This document shows, piece by piece, positions 42,312 to 53,660 of a DNA stretch of 64,000 nt. The DNA lies in the NCBI RefSeq assembly GCF_029784135.1, contig NC_073746.1:114140035-114204034 (forward strand), written 5' to 3'. This DNA comes from Toxorhynchites rutilus septentrionalis (lineage: Eukaryota; Arthropoda; Insecta; Diptera; Culicidae). The notes under the pieces are model-generated. The model had not been told where the DNA came from and did no database searches. It worked only from the letters and a program-made list of their open reading frames with translations. The stretch's first letter is position 1, and each line of letters begins with the position of its first letter. A program made the position numbers and the translations under genes.

Positions 42312-45300
42312 TTACCAAAACGCATTGAGAGCCGAACTAAAGTGTCTTTCGAATACTTTTCTGTTGTTCCAACGTATGTTACGTAAACGTCGGTGAAAAT
42401 CAAACAAACTCCCGTTTTTGAAATGTCTTACATTATAATTAATTGCCTCTCCTACTAGAAAAAGAGCTGCTTTTTTTCTATTATCTTTCCCTGATATGTC
42501 ATCTGACAATACGTGCTCGGGTGTTCTATAGTTTAGTTTGAGTTTGATTTTAACTATTTCTTCAATCCATTTCCATATTTTTCTTGCATCCGTGCATTTT
42601 TTTATCCTATGTATGTTATTATCAAGTTCACCACACTTTTCACATACATAACTTTCTAGACCATTAATTCTATGGTTGTACATTTTTACATCGTTAGGAA
42701 TTATATCGTTAAAGATTTCATACAGTACAGATTTGGTTGCTGTTGATAAATACTCTTTACTAATGTTCTCCCAGATTTGATTCCATCTTCTATGTGGATG
42801 CTTTTCTTGAATCTTATTGATTCCATCTGTTTTACTCAAAAACAAATAGTAAAATTTGCGGCATGAATCAAAAAAAGGGTCATTTTTCAGCTCGTTCGCT
42901 TTTTTAATTAGCTGATTTGTGTTTGGAGTTATATTTTTCAGCGTGCGAGTTTGCATCAGAAAATGTTCACCAGCAACATGTCTGTTCAGATTAATCAAAC
43001 AATTCACAAATAATGCTTTGGTTTTACTCTCTACGTCTACTAGGTTAAGTCCTCCTCTTTCAGGACATTTATATAGTTGGTTTCTGGCTACTTTATATAT
43101 AGGGTTCCTAGCCCAAAGGAATCTTCCTGTTATTAATCTAATTTTAGCCAGATGTTTATTTTCCATAGGCAAAATTTGAGAAATGTACCACAGTTTTGAC
43201 AGGGTAAATACATTCAATATCCATGTTCTTTGCACTAAGTTAAGGTTCCTTGCAGAGTTTGTGAAAATTGTCGCCTGTATTTTCCTTATCAAATCGTCAT
43301 AGTTACTGTTAATCATTGATTTATAATTAGATTCAACTAGCATTCCTAAGATTTTAAGGTTTTTTTTTCTTTTAATCGAGCGGGACCCATTTTGCATTCA
43401 TTGAATCGAATAAATCCCGATTTTTTTAAATTCATCCTAATTTTTGCGAATTGAGAAAACTCTTCAATTGAACTAAGAGCTAAATCGAGCTCCTGTTCAT
43501 TCCTGATCACCAATATCAGGTCGTCCGCGTATCCGAATAACTTGTAAAAATTATCCATGATAAGAATACCATTCAAGTTTATGTACAAAGTTCTTATCAA
43601 AGGTTCAAGATACAACGAAAATAAAATCATTGACATAGGACATCCTTGTCTTACCGACCGATTAATATAAACTTCTTCTGATAAAAATCCATTGATCAAA
43701 ATTCTTGACGATGCATTTTTGTACACCATTTTCAGCAAGTTTATTATTTTTACTGGAATTTTAAACTTATTCAAAATGTTCCACAAACACACGTGGCTCA
43801 CTGAATCAAAGGCCTTTTCCAAATCAATAGCCATAAGAACAAATTTATATTTCTTCGATTGTTGCGCTTTGACTATTAGATTTCTAATTGCATCTAGATT
43901 GTTAACGCATGATTGGTTCTGTTTTCCTACGGTTTGTCCTACATCAAGTAACGAATCCATCACCTTCGCAAATCTGTTTGCTATTATTTTCATCAGGATT
44001 TTATAGTCCGTATTCAATAAGCTTATTGGTCTGAAATTGTCTAGGTTTTTTGTATCTCCTTTCTTGTGAATGAGAGTTATTATTCCCGATGAAAAATTTT
44101 CCATTGGCTTTAAGCTGCCGGCCAAAAGACCATTGAACAACTTCAGTAAATCTCCTTTGAGAATCTCAAAATGGGTCGCATAAAACTCGTAACTTACTCC
44201 ATCCGGACCAGGGGATTTTTTCTTGGTTGCATTTCTAATTATCATCTTAAGCTCATCCTCTTCAATAATATCAACCAAAGCATTTTGGCTGTCTTCATTC
44301 AAAAACTTTTGCACAGACTTCAACGCTAGGAAATCATCATAGTTAAGGCTTCGATCATCACTATTAGCGAAATTTTTCTTGAAAAATTCGGATGCTGTTT
44401 TTGTTGGTGTCAAAAGGTCGTTATCCTTAGCATTGAAGGATACTGAATTTTGAAACTTGGCGCTTTTCGAAACTTGAAAAATGCTGACTTTTTCTTCTTC
44501 CAGAAGTGACGCTTCATTACAGCGATTTGCATAATATTTGAGTCGGCTTTGCTCAACTTCCATCATTCTAGACTTGATAATTCCTAGCTCAACATCTACG
44601 TTCTCCCCTGATTGTTGTTTTTCAATGCAGTGAAATAACTTTGCATTTAAACTTCGTTTAAGTGTTGAGATCTTGTTGTTGAAGTTGATTGATTTCGTTT
44701 TATAAAATTGTCTGACCTTCGCTTTAAAATCAATGCTCCACCATTCTGAAAATTTATTTTGATACTTTTTCCGAAGTTTCAGTTTTTCGTATTCTGTTTT
44801 GAAATCATTTGTTATGTTATCATCATTCAAAAAAGCAGAATTGATTTTCCAATAACCACGCCCGAATGGCGTGGGAGATTGACTACGTTCAATGCTAAAT
44901 TGGAATCTTATCGCATGGTGATCAGAAAAGGGTACTGGTATGGTTTCAAATTTCGATACCTGATTTATAAATTCTATACTAGAGTAGAAACGGTCTAGAC
45001 GCGAGGCTGATTCATTCCTAACGAAAGTGAACTTTCTGTTGTTAGGCCCATTGCACTCCAATTCAATATCTTTCAAAGCGAACAATCCTACTAATGACCG
45101 TAGTCCTTGACATATATTGTATGCTCGATTCTTTGTGTCTTTCTCGTCTACAACACAATTGAAATCTCCTCCCAACACGTGAAATTTTGCTGTCGTTTTA
45201 TTAAAATGTACAGCAATTTTGTTACGGAAAAGATCATCTCGCTCTGCGCGATATTGACTGCCCGAATGTCCATAAACATTTATAAAATTAACATCCCCGA

Positions 45301-45571
45301 TTTCTATTGATACAATTCTTCCGGTGGGATCAAAAAGTGGCGCTGAAGCCCCTATCGCCTTTCGCACTAGTATGGCAGTGCCTTTGTTATATTCGCTGAT
45401 ATTAACGTATGCCACATATTGTGGCAAAAACGAAAAATTCTCAAATTGTACCTCCTGAATAAACAAAACGTCAAGATCTGATGCGATAACAAAATCTTTT
45501 AGAAGGTGTTTTTTCGAAAGAATCTCTATCGCGTTTATGTTAATAGAAGCTACTTTCCTGATGTAGTTCAT
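42312..45571 (-). pseudogene. L1/Tx1-like ORF2: endonuclease-RT, one frameshift
   Basis: The first ATG is at 45,571 (M-N-Y-I-R-K-V-A); the frame is open from 45,595. The AP-type endonuclease shows N-I-N-A, F-I-Q-E-V-Q, L-G-G-D-F-N-C-V, R-L-D-R-F-Y and F-S-D-H-H-A. The reverse transcriptase shows K-S-P-G-P-D-G-V, F-R-P-I-S-L-L-N-T-D-Y-K, I-D-L-E-K-A-F-D-S-V, R-Q-G-C-P-M-S and catalytic G-Y-A-D-D-L. The first frame ends at 43,346. The second starts by 43,397 and runs 361 codons to 42,312. The shift lies at a homopolymer near 43,362-43,370, a typical single-base indel (or assembly error) site. A C-terminal C-E-K-C with a following H and C (Y-V-C-E-K-C-G-E-L-D) is in the second part. Repairing one base would leave a frame of roughly 1,090 codons. 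Confidence 0.88.
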
Positions 45572-45597
45572 GGCTGGATTAGACAATGATCTCACTC

Positions 45598-46731
45598 TTA
45601 CCGCTTTCCTCCACGTTTTCCACTCGTATTCTTGTGAGTGACTGCACTCCCACCTTTTCCGCTACTATCCTTCTTAGTCACCTCTTTCACCTTCGTAAGG
45701 GTTTGGATAATATCCAGTATGCTTTCCTCATCGCCAGATGCAGTGCTGTTGTTCTTTGTACGTTTTTGCAAACTCTTTGTCTTACCCTGTTTTACCTGTT
45801 CATCATTTGAATCGTCCGATGCTGATCGTGATGCTACCAATGCTCGTTTTGTTCCGATGGTAGACTCGTTCTTACTGTCGTCGATTACCATTATGTCGCT
45901 TTGCTCACCTTCATCATTTGCAGTGATGTTTTCTCCAAAACACACAGATCCTTCGCTGAAAACCGATTGGTTGGTTCCAACCGACGAAATCACCGGTTTC
46001 TGAAGTTCCTTAATATTTTCAATCTTCCTAGCCTGCTCAAGTCGTTGCGCCAAAATACCTGCACCGGATGCAACCTTTGCATATAGTAGTGGTCCTTGTT
46101 CTGTAGAATCTCCTTCATGTGTCACCGAACTGATTTCCGCTCTGTCTACGTGGTTGCCTTCCTGAAGCTGAGGGCAGTTGACTTTCAGGTGGTCATCTGC
46201 CTTACAGTGGAAGCACCGATTCTTGAATCCTTCATAGTAAATTCGTGCCTTGCTGTTCCGGATGTAAAGGGATGCAGGAATCTGCTTCTGGATATCCATG
46301 TACACTCCGCGAATTCCTGAGTAGACATCGAATTCACATTCAGTTGGAAATTTCTCTCTCACCTGCTTCCCAATTTTCCCATATCGAGTCAGTACTCGTT
46401 CAATTTCGTCATCGCTAACTTCCGGAGGAAGGTTGAAAATTCGTACGTATTTGTATGTTCCTCCTGCTACCGACATTTTCACCTGTACCGTTGATCCATC
46501 GTTATATTCGAAAGTGTGTACTTCTGGATTATACAAAACAGCGTCGTTAAACGCGTCTGCAGTTTTGAAACGGATGTAAACCCTTTTTTCATCGGCATTC
46601 CTGTAGCACGTGTCCATATTCGTCCGATCTGCAGTCAGTTTCTTACCAAAACGGCTCATCTCAAACAAAGACGGTCCCGAGGCATCCTTTGGGAATTCGA
46701 ACATCAGTGTGTTCTTCTTTGTTGATTCCAT
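45598..46731 (-). CDS. L1/Tx1-like ORF1: RRM-like, CCHC RNA-binding protein
   Basis: An intact 377-codon frame from ATG at 46,731. Residues about 93-125 (K-Y-V-R-I-F-N-L-P-P-E-V) look like the first strand and RNP2 of an RRM-type fold. A single zinc knuckle uses C173, C176, H181 and C186 (C-F-H-C-K-A-D-D-H-L-K-V-N-C). The C-terminal ~100 residues are S/K-rich and probably disordered. ORF1 proteins of this group coat element RNA and accompany it to the target site. It ends TAA at 45,598, a few bases before the ORF2 frame opens, so ORF2 would need reinitiation or readthrough. Confidence 0.85.
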   Translation of the reverse strand: MESTKKNTLMFEFPKDASGPSLFEMSRFGKKLTADRTNMDTCYRNADEKRVYIRFKTADAFNDAVLYNPEVHTFEYNDGSTVQVKMSVAGGTYKYVRIFNLPPEVSDDEIERVLTRYGKIGKQVREKFPTECEFDVYSGIRGVYMDIQKQIPASLYIRNSKARIYYEGFKNRCFHCKADDHLKVNCPQLQEGNHVDRAEISSVTHEGDSTEQGPLLYAKVASGAGILAQRLEQARKIENIKELQKPVISSVGTNQSVFSEGSVCFGENITANDEGEQSDIMVIDDSKNESTIGTKRALVASRSASDDSNDEQVKQGKTKSLQKRTKNNSTASGDEESILDIIQTLTKVKEVTKKDSSGKGGSAVTHKNTSGKRGGKR

Positions 46732-46880
46732 TCTTTAAACTCAATACACAATTGAGAGTTCCGTTTTATTGTTAGTGAACAAAGCCTACTGTTCACACAA
46801 TTCGCAAATAATCACCAGTGATTCGATTGTGCGTCCTCTTCTGATGAAATCTACTGGTCAACTGCTTGATATGCTATTCC

Positions 46881-46975
46881 GTTAGAAACATGCCAGAAGC
46901 TTGTCTCTGCCAAAACGTTGCGAAGCAGTGTTGAAAAGTAATGGATTTCCGACTAAATACTTAAAGTTCACTCAA
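46881..46975 (+). pseudogene. Second Tc1 transposase relic, 3' part
   Basis: Reads C-Q-K-L-V-S and, after a small frame change, P-K-R-C-E-A-V-L-K-S-N-G-F-P-T-K-Y. This is the standard C-terminus of Tc1 transposases and continues the gene interrupted at 42,150. It proves that the L1/Tx1-like element landed in a pre-existing Tc1 copy. Confidence 0.8.
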
Positions 46976-47447
46976 TAGGGCTCATTTGAACAATGAATAT
47001 GTTTTCTTTTTAATTAATGAGCCCTTTTATGTGAATCGAATCGAGAAGTCGATACAATCACTATCACTATCACACCGAACAAAATTTTGTATTTTGTAAA
47101 TCGAGAGAATCTCTCAACGAGATCGAATTTCGTGTGTTGCAATTGCATATATTTAAGTGTTTCTGAAATGTTTCCCAAAAAATATCAGGGATACAAACCA
47201 AAACAAAATAATTATCTGAAATATGCAACAAGCAAACCAAACAATTCGAAAAATTCAAACAACAGTTGTTATTCTTAATTTTATGCAAAAAGTACAAAAT
47301 AAATGTGAATGTTTCTAACAACCACATTCAAGCTTTCTAATCGCTCTTCAATTCGTTCTTTGACACCTAACTCCTATTATTTTTAAATTCGCTGCAATAT
47401 CATTTTAAACAATGCCTGGTAAATCTTCAACTAGAATCTACCAAAAT
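46976..47447. other. No gene recognised
   Basis: Flank of the Tc1 relic. A short inverted pair GGGCTCATT / AATGAGCCC at about 46,979-47,026 may be near the lost Tc1 end. Nothing else is seen. Confidence 0.4.
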
Positions 47448-47462
47448 CACGTTTTTTACATC

Positions 47463-47730
47463 TTCTTCTTCTTCAATGGCACTAACGTTCCTAGAGGAAC
47501 TTCGCCGTCTCAACGTAGTATTACTTGCGTCATTTTATTTGTACTTAGTTGAGATTTCTATGCCAAATAACACGCCTTGAATGCATTCTGAGTGGCAAGT
47601 TCTAGAATACGCGTGATCACAGTGCAAGTCGGAGGAAATTTCTTTGACGAAAAATTCCCAGGACCAGAACGGGAATCGAACCCGAACACCCGACATGTTA
47701 GTTATGACGCTAACCACTCGGCCAAGGGAG
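47463..47730 (-). mobile_element. tRNA-derived SINE, copy 2
   Basis: The same family and strand as 5,657-5,927. A-box-like TGGCCGAGTGGTTAGCG is at 47,708-47,724 and B-box GGTTCGATTCC at 47,672-47,682. The tail CTTCTTCTTCTTC is at 47,463. Exact 15-bp target duplications CACGTTTTTTACATC flank it (47,448-47,462 and 47,731-47,745). The perfect duplication suggests a relatively young insertion. Confidence 0.92.
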
Positions 47731-47745
47731 CACGTTTTTTACATC

Positions 47746-48325
47746 ACTGTACTCAAATTGACTTTAACTTTAACGTTGAAGTATTTCATTTTAGCTTATT
47801 TAAAGTCATGTTTGAAATTTTAAAATATATTTTTTTTCAATATATTGAGTCTAAAATTGTATATAATCTAGTAGTAGTAGGGTATATCAATGGGTCAATG
47901 ACTGATTTTCCATTAAAAAAATTGAGAATTTCTGACGAGTCCTTCGTGAGTTGTCTCGACGAAAAAGAGTGTTCAGCTTCCAATGGACATTATTTTGAAA
48001 AAAATATTTTGAAGCATTTTTTATTTTTAGTGAAAAGATCATACACCTGGTATATATACAAATAAAAAAGAAAAAAGCAAAGAGCAAATAAACAAACATA
48101 TCAAAACCTACAATTTTTAAATGTATAGAAACTTTGCAGAAGATTCTACCATTAAAATTAAAATTATTTTTTATGAATAAAAACAACCAATAAATAGAGT
48201 TCTGATCTATACTAAATTTTTCAAATGCACGATCGAATATCGATATGCTATTCATACCGATCTTCAAAAAAAAACGGAGAGCAAAAGCTACATCAGCGAA
48301 AGAATGAAAAACAAAATGTAGGAAA
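47746..48325. other. No gene recognised
   Basis: AT-rich spacer with frames up to about 150 codons on both strands but no recognisable motif. Lysine/phenylalanine-rich translations indicate chance frames. Confidence 0.4.
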
Positions 48326-48471
48326 TATACAGCCATTCCATGCCAAACCGATATAGTGGTTCTCAGATTTTCGCATTTTGATAGTCTTATACCTTATCGC
48401 AAAATATTAGACCCTTTTTTTATATTTTTTTCTTTAGAGATGACTGTATATATTTATCAATGTCAAATAAT
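48326..48471 (+). repeat. Head of family S repeat
   Basis: ATATACAGCCATTCCATGCC, AAACCGATATAGTGGTTCTC, AGATTTT and ATTAGACCC occur here and at 58,344-58,440 in the same order. This copy is short and is cut by the LOA element insertion at 48,479. Confidence 0.6.
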
Positions 48472-48478
48472 GACTACT

Positions 48479-50724
48479 CTTCAAAAATTCAAATGGCTTA
48501 CGCCGAAAAAAAACAAATGGCTTCAGTATTCTTGGACATAAAGGGGGCCTTTGATTCTGTTTCAATAGAGGTTTTGTCAGACAAATTACACTCTCGGGGT
48601 CTGCCGCCTCTGTTGAATAATATGTTATATAACTTGCTTTGTGAGAAACAGTTGAACTTTTCTCACGGGGATTCGACAGTAAATCGGGTCTCCTACATGG
48701 GCCTCCCCCAGGGCTCATGTTTAAGCCCCCTTTTGTACAACTTCTATGTAAGCGACATCGACAATTGTCTTACACAAAATTGCAGCCTAAGACAACTTGC
48801 AGATGACGGAGTGGTGTCTGTCGTAGGATCAAACGAATCCGACCTGCAAGGACCCTTACAAGATACTTTGAACAATTTTTCAACCTGGGCCATTGGGCTA
48901 GGGATCGAATTCTCCACGGAGAAAACAGAGATGGTGGTTTTTTCTAGGAAGCATAGACCAGCAAAACCAAAGCTTCAACTTTTGGGTAAACCGATCACTC
49001 ATGCTATGTCATTCAAGTATCTTGGGGTCTGGTTCGACTCCAAATGAACTTGGGGGGCCCATATTAGGTATCTGAGTAAAAAATGCCAACAAAGAATAAA
49101 CTTTCTCCGTACAATTACCGGCACCTGGTGGGGAGCCCACCCAGAAGATCTTATAATGTTGTATCGAACAACTATTCTCTCAGTGATGGAGTATGGCAGT
49201 TTCTGTTTTCAATCAGCTGCCAAAACACATCTCATTAAGCTCGAGCGAATTCAGCATCTTTGTCTCCGTATTGCGTTGGGATGTATGGCCTCAACGCATA
49301 CCATGAGTCTCGAGGTTTTGGCAGGCCTACTCCCACTAAAAGATCGCTTCAATTTATTATCTCTTCGGTTCCTCATCCGGTGTAAGGTTATGAATCCATT
49401 GGTGATCGGAAATTTTGAGCATCTTATCGAGTTAAATTTTCATTCAGGATTCATGAGCTCATATCATGAATTCATCTCCATGCAGGTTGATCCTTCTTCG
49501 TATACTCCCAACCGTGTTTGTTTTCCTGACTACATCAATTCCTCTGTACATTTTGATCTGTTCATGAAGGAGAAAATCCATGGAATTCCAGATTATCATC
49601 GATCGGGGATCGTTCCTACGATCTTCAATGCAAAGTATGGGCGTGTCAATTGTGATAATATGTACTTTACTGATGGGTCCTCTATGAATGAGTCCACAGG
49701 ATTTGGAGTGTTCAACGAAATTTTTAGCACCTCCCACAGTCTTCAGAATCCTTGCTCTGTGTATATTGCTGAATTGGCAGCAATACATTGGGCGCTGGAC
49801 AGCGTCGCCTCACGACCTGTTGAACACTATTACATTGTAACGGATAGTCTTAGCTCTGTCGAAGCTATCCGTTCAGTGAGGCCGGAAAAGCACTCGCCGT
49901 ACTTCCTTGAGAGAATACGAGAAAATTTGAGTGCTTTAACCAGACGCTGTTATGTCATTACCTTTGTCTGGGTCCCTTCACATTGCTCAATTCCGGGTAA
50001 TGAGAGGGCTGACTCATTAGCAAAGGTAGGTGCAATTGAAGGCGATATTTATCAGCGTCAAATCGCTTTCAATGAATTTTATTCTTTAGTCCGTAAAAAT
50101 ACCATCGCTAACTGGCAACGTAAGTGGAACGAAGATGAATTGGGTCGGTGGCTTCACTCGATTATCCCTAAGGTTAGCCTCAAACCATGGTTCAAAAGTC
50201 TGGACTTAAGTCGGGACTTTATTCGCACCTTCTCTCGACTCATGTCCAATCACTGTTCGTTAGACGCGCTACTCTTTCGTTTTAATCTTGCCGATGGCAA
50301 TATCTGTGCTTGTGGCCAAGGTTACCACGACATCGAACACGTTGTTTGGTCGTGCGAGGAGTATCTTGTTGCCAGATCGAATTTAGAAAACTCTCTTCGG
50401 GCTAGAGGAAGGCAGCCCAATGTGCCGGTGAGAGATGTGTTGGCTCGGTTAGACCTTGATTACATGTCCCAAATATATGTCTTCCTAAAAGCTATCGATC
50501 TTCGTGTGTGATTGTCCTTATATCCTTATATTCTCCTTTTCCTGAAACAAAATGTCACCCTTCTAAACTCGAGCAAGCCGCGGGTAATCGGCTACTTCAT
50601 TAACATTAGAATTAATAAAAAATGTTTATGTATACTTGTAACTATACAGATAGGAGTTTAGCTCCTTTAAACTTATGTAACTGAGCCTGTAAAAATAAAC
50701 GATTTAATAAAGAAAAAAAAAAAA
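48479..50724 (+). mobile_element. LOA (Lian-like) non-LTR retrotransposon, 5'-truncated
   Basis: About 2.25 kb, starting within the reverse transcriptase domain and ending in a poly(A) tail (about 50,712-50,724). The 7-bp flanks GACTACT (48,472-48,478 and 50,725-50,731) look like a short target duplication. Presence of RNase H after the reverse transcriptase and close resemblance to Aedes Lian-type proteins (from memory) support the LOA clade. The 3' UTR is short (~200 bp). 5' truncation is typical of target-primed insertion. Confidence 0.85.
48490..50511 (+). pseudogene. LOA ORF2 fragment: reverse transcriptase and RNase H
   Basis: The reverse transcriptase part has V-F-L-D-I-K-G-A-F-D-S-V, Y-M-G-L-P-Q-G-S-C-L-S-P and the catalytic Q-L-A-D-D-G-V. 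A single TGA at 49,045-49,047, where related elements have Cys before T-W-G, interrupts the frame. The same frame continues to 50,511. The RNase H domain shows F-T-D-G-S-S (Asp), A-E-L-A-A-I-H-W-A (Glu), V-T-D-S-L-S-S (Asp) and V-P-S-H-C-S-I-P-G-N-E-R-A-D-S (His, Asp). A C-terminal C-A-C-G-Q-G-Y-H-D-I-E-H-V-V-W-S-C motif follows. The N-terminal endonuclease and ORF1 are absent through truncation, so the copy cannot move itself. Confidence 0.88.
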
Positions 50725-50731
50725 GACTACT

Positions 50732-52285
50732 ATATTGCAAGTGCAATTTAAAGTTCGATCACATCCAGTGAATATAAGGGTTCGCTTTTCCAATCTTTCT
50801 GAAGGAAACATTTTAATGAGTTTCTTGGTCAAATACACAGAGACACGACCGGAAATACAACTGTTTTGAAGGTATCAGTGTGTGTTTCAAACCTTATATA
50901 AAATGCAGATTATATCGAGCTCTGATCTATCTGTGGGTGATTGCAATCGTACACCCAAAATAAATATTTTACACATTTTTTTAAATCCTCATACATTACA
51001 TCAGATGAGCTTAAAAGTGTCATTAAATGTGCAGTGATAGACATAAAAAAGTTCACCTTACATATTTAAAAACTTTTTTTCAATTTCTGGACGATCTCAT
51101 CAAAAACTACTACTGTAATTTTATAGAATTGTATATTAACTATATTAACTTTCAATTTCAATTCAATTAACTTTCAAGTGATCAACAAGTTTTGCCATTT
51201 TTGTTAGATTTTGTTCACTTCCTCACATGACTTCTCTAAAGTGTGCGAATATGCGATGACAAAAATAAAAGCCCATTCCCAAAAAATAATATTAAAATCC
51301 TTCAAAACCTTTGAGTAACTTGAGTCATGTTATGACAGTTAGAGCTGTGCGGTATTGTGAGCAATCGATATTGGAGCGATATAAACAAAGCGTTGTTTAC
51401 ATTGTTTTGAAAAAAAAGGTTTATATAACGATTTTCTCAATTTTGTTTGAATAAAAAACAATGTTGTTATAGTGAAAATAGCAAATTCATTAGCCTTTAT
51501 TATGAAATAAGTTATAAAAACTACATTTTTAAAATTACGGTAGTAGTTTTTGATAAAATGGTCCCGAAAATCAGAAAAGTTTCTAAACATTCAAGGTGGG
51601 CTTTTTTATGCCTATCATCGTATGTACCCAAACTGCTACCTCATTTACATAAGCTAGAGGCAAGTTTGTGTATAGTATATTACCACAACAATATAAGATG
51701 GCAAAACAATAGACACTTTGCAAAAAAGCACACATCAATAGTTTCACGTTAATATACTCTCTTTTTACTCTCAGAAAACCCTTCTTTTTTTTTTTGGGTA
51801 CAATTCCAAGCTGACATTCAGTGTGTGAGAATGAGAAGTCTGCTCCGTACATAATTTAACCCTTTTAGTACCGAATGACGATCGATTCGGTGGACTTGCC
51901 AAAAATACCAATGATATTCAACAAATAATTAAACACAATTCGTATCGCTTTATTCTCCCTTTATTTCCGAATATGCTGCTTTTTATATTTTGTAAATATC
52001 ACTTCTACTTTCGTTTTTACGAGCATTTTCGCAAACCTCTGAAAATTCACCGATTCGGCCCGGTATTCTTAGCATGGAATATTTACTTGGAATATTCAAA
52101 AAAGAATTGTTTTTTTTTTAAAGCGCCAAAGTATGTTTTCTCACTTTTTTTATAAAAAATTATAACTCAAATTTATAATATCTACAAAATGTTGGTCAAA
52201 CAATGGAATATAGAAAATTAGTTTTCACAGAAAAAAAAATTATAAATTGAAATTCATTTTCCTCAAAAACGATTCTAAAGAAAAT
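50732..52285. other. No gene; small family T fragment
   Basis: AT-rich. Bases 51,780-51,855 (GGGTACAATTCCAAGCTGAC, GAGAAGTCTGCTCCGTAC) match the tail side of the SINE-like family T copy at 26.9 kb. Nothing else was recognised. Confidence 0.45.
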
Positions 52286-52913
52286 TATATGGATAGCCCT
52301 TACAATTTCCAACAAGTCATCCATACATCGGAAGATGGGCGCTTTAACAAGGCTTTTTTTTTTCTAACAACTTTTTCATATTTTCTTTGAAAATTTACTA
52401 TTAATGTTCAACTCGCACTTAATTTCAACCAACAGTTTGTGGGTCTTATAGTTTTTGTGTTGAGATTTTTCGAAAAAAGGTTTCAAACAAATTCATGTGC
52501 TCATTAGTTTTTATTTAACAAAATATCAAACAATTTGAATAAAAACATAGTCGAAAAAAAATATTGTGGAAACAAAAATCCATTTTTCAAAAAATATATA
52601 TTTATACATTCAGAATAGAATATACATGAATAGCCAATACAGAATCCTACAAGTCACCCATACGCTTATTGACGGAAGATAAGCACTTTTTACAGGGAAA
52701 AAGTTTTCCTAACAACAATTTTTTCATGTTTTCTTGAAAATTTATATTCAATATGTAAATTATCGCAAATGATATATTCTGCAAACGGACAAAAGGTAGA
52801 ATTTACACAAAAAAAATGTTACGAGGAGTTTTTCAAGTTTTTCCATACAAAAATGCCTTACATTCCGATGTATGGGTGAAATGTTGAAAATAGTAAGGGC
52901 TATTCATATATTT
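52286..52913. repeat. Degenerate direct and inverted repeats
   Basis: ATATGGATAGCCCTTACAAT...CAAGTCATCCATACATCGG (52,287-52,331) recurs diverged but direct at about 52,625-52,670. It also recurs inverted at 52,865-52,909 (CCGATGTATGGGTGAA...AAGGGCTATTCATAT). CTAACAAC...TTTTTCAT...TTTTCTT blocks follow the first two. Noncoding. Confidence 0.55.
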
Positions 52914-53264
52914 TTTTTCATTTGGGACGGATGTCATCGTCTTAAGCAACTTTATCTCTTAAAGTTGAAGTAAAGTGAAACTTCAACTTTAAGTGATGAC
53001 AAAATTCAGGATTTCTTCAGCGATAAATTTATGTGCTAACATTTGCCAATCTTAGCAGAAAACACAGATGGTTTCAGGTAATTTCCATGGAACGACAACA
53101 AAATTTGAGAATTAAAAAAAAAATGCTGTTTATGAAAAATCCACTTTAATGTTTAGTTTATCCTAAAAAAAATTTGATCCTCGTATTCAATTGTAGATGA
53201 GTAATTGAGAGTTACAAAATTGTTTCTGTGGAATTCGAGTAACCTTTTTGATGTTAGCTGATAT
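52914..53264. other. No gene recognised
   Basis: AT-rich spacer. A short AACTTTAAG / CTTAAAGTT inverted pair lies near 52,960-52,995. Nothing else is seen. Confidence 0.4.
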
Positions 53265-53660
53265 TCTGATGTAGGACTACGCCTTTTATTTCGATATAAG
53301 GGGGGTAACTCTACGGAATTGAAAATGTGGCATGTAACAAAAGTTTAAAATATTCCGAACGCATATTACAAAATCGTTATTACGTTCAATATCCTACTTT
53401 GTACCATAAGATGGGAAAATAATCTTGGATCTTTTTGCTAAACTGCGATGCTTACGCGAAGCAGTATGATAAATTCTGCTTTCGCTGCGGCAAACCAAAC
53501 CGTCAGAATCCGCTGTGTGAGCGTGTCGATAGAACATGCAAAATTGTTTGCTTCAGAATGCATTTACAGAATATGCACAAAGTATGCTCAGTGCTGAGTT
53601 TGAACTGACCCGCAGAAGCAAAGCGGAAGCGAAATGTTGATAGAAAGGTTAACTTAGGCT
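53265..53660 (+). repeat. Dispersed repeat with GATGTAGGACTACG motif, copy
   Basis: Starts with TGATGTAGGACTACGCCTTT and AGGGGGGTAACTCTACGGAA, shared with 61,845-61,920. It ends with CAGAATATGCACAAAGTATG and AACTGACCCGCAGAAGC, shared with 7.25 and 15.8 kb. Noncoding. Confidence 0.5.

Larger units (their letters stand above)
42152..46880 (-). mobile_element. L1/Tx1-like non-LTR retrotransposon
   Basis: About 4.73 kb on the minus strand, near full length. It has a short 5' leader, ORF1 (RRM-like plus CCHC), ORF2 (endonuclease, reverse transcriptase, C-terminal CCHC), and a 28-base poly(A) tail seen as poly(T) at 42,152-42,179. It lies inside the second Tc1 transposase relic, whose reading resumes at 46,881. 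No clear target duplication was found and a few target bases may be lost. The L1/Tx1 assignment rests on the R-P-I-S-L-L-N-T-D-Y-K motif and the ORF1 form. Other insect clades with poly(A) tails are the alternative. Confidence 0.82.
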
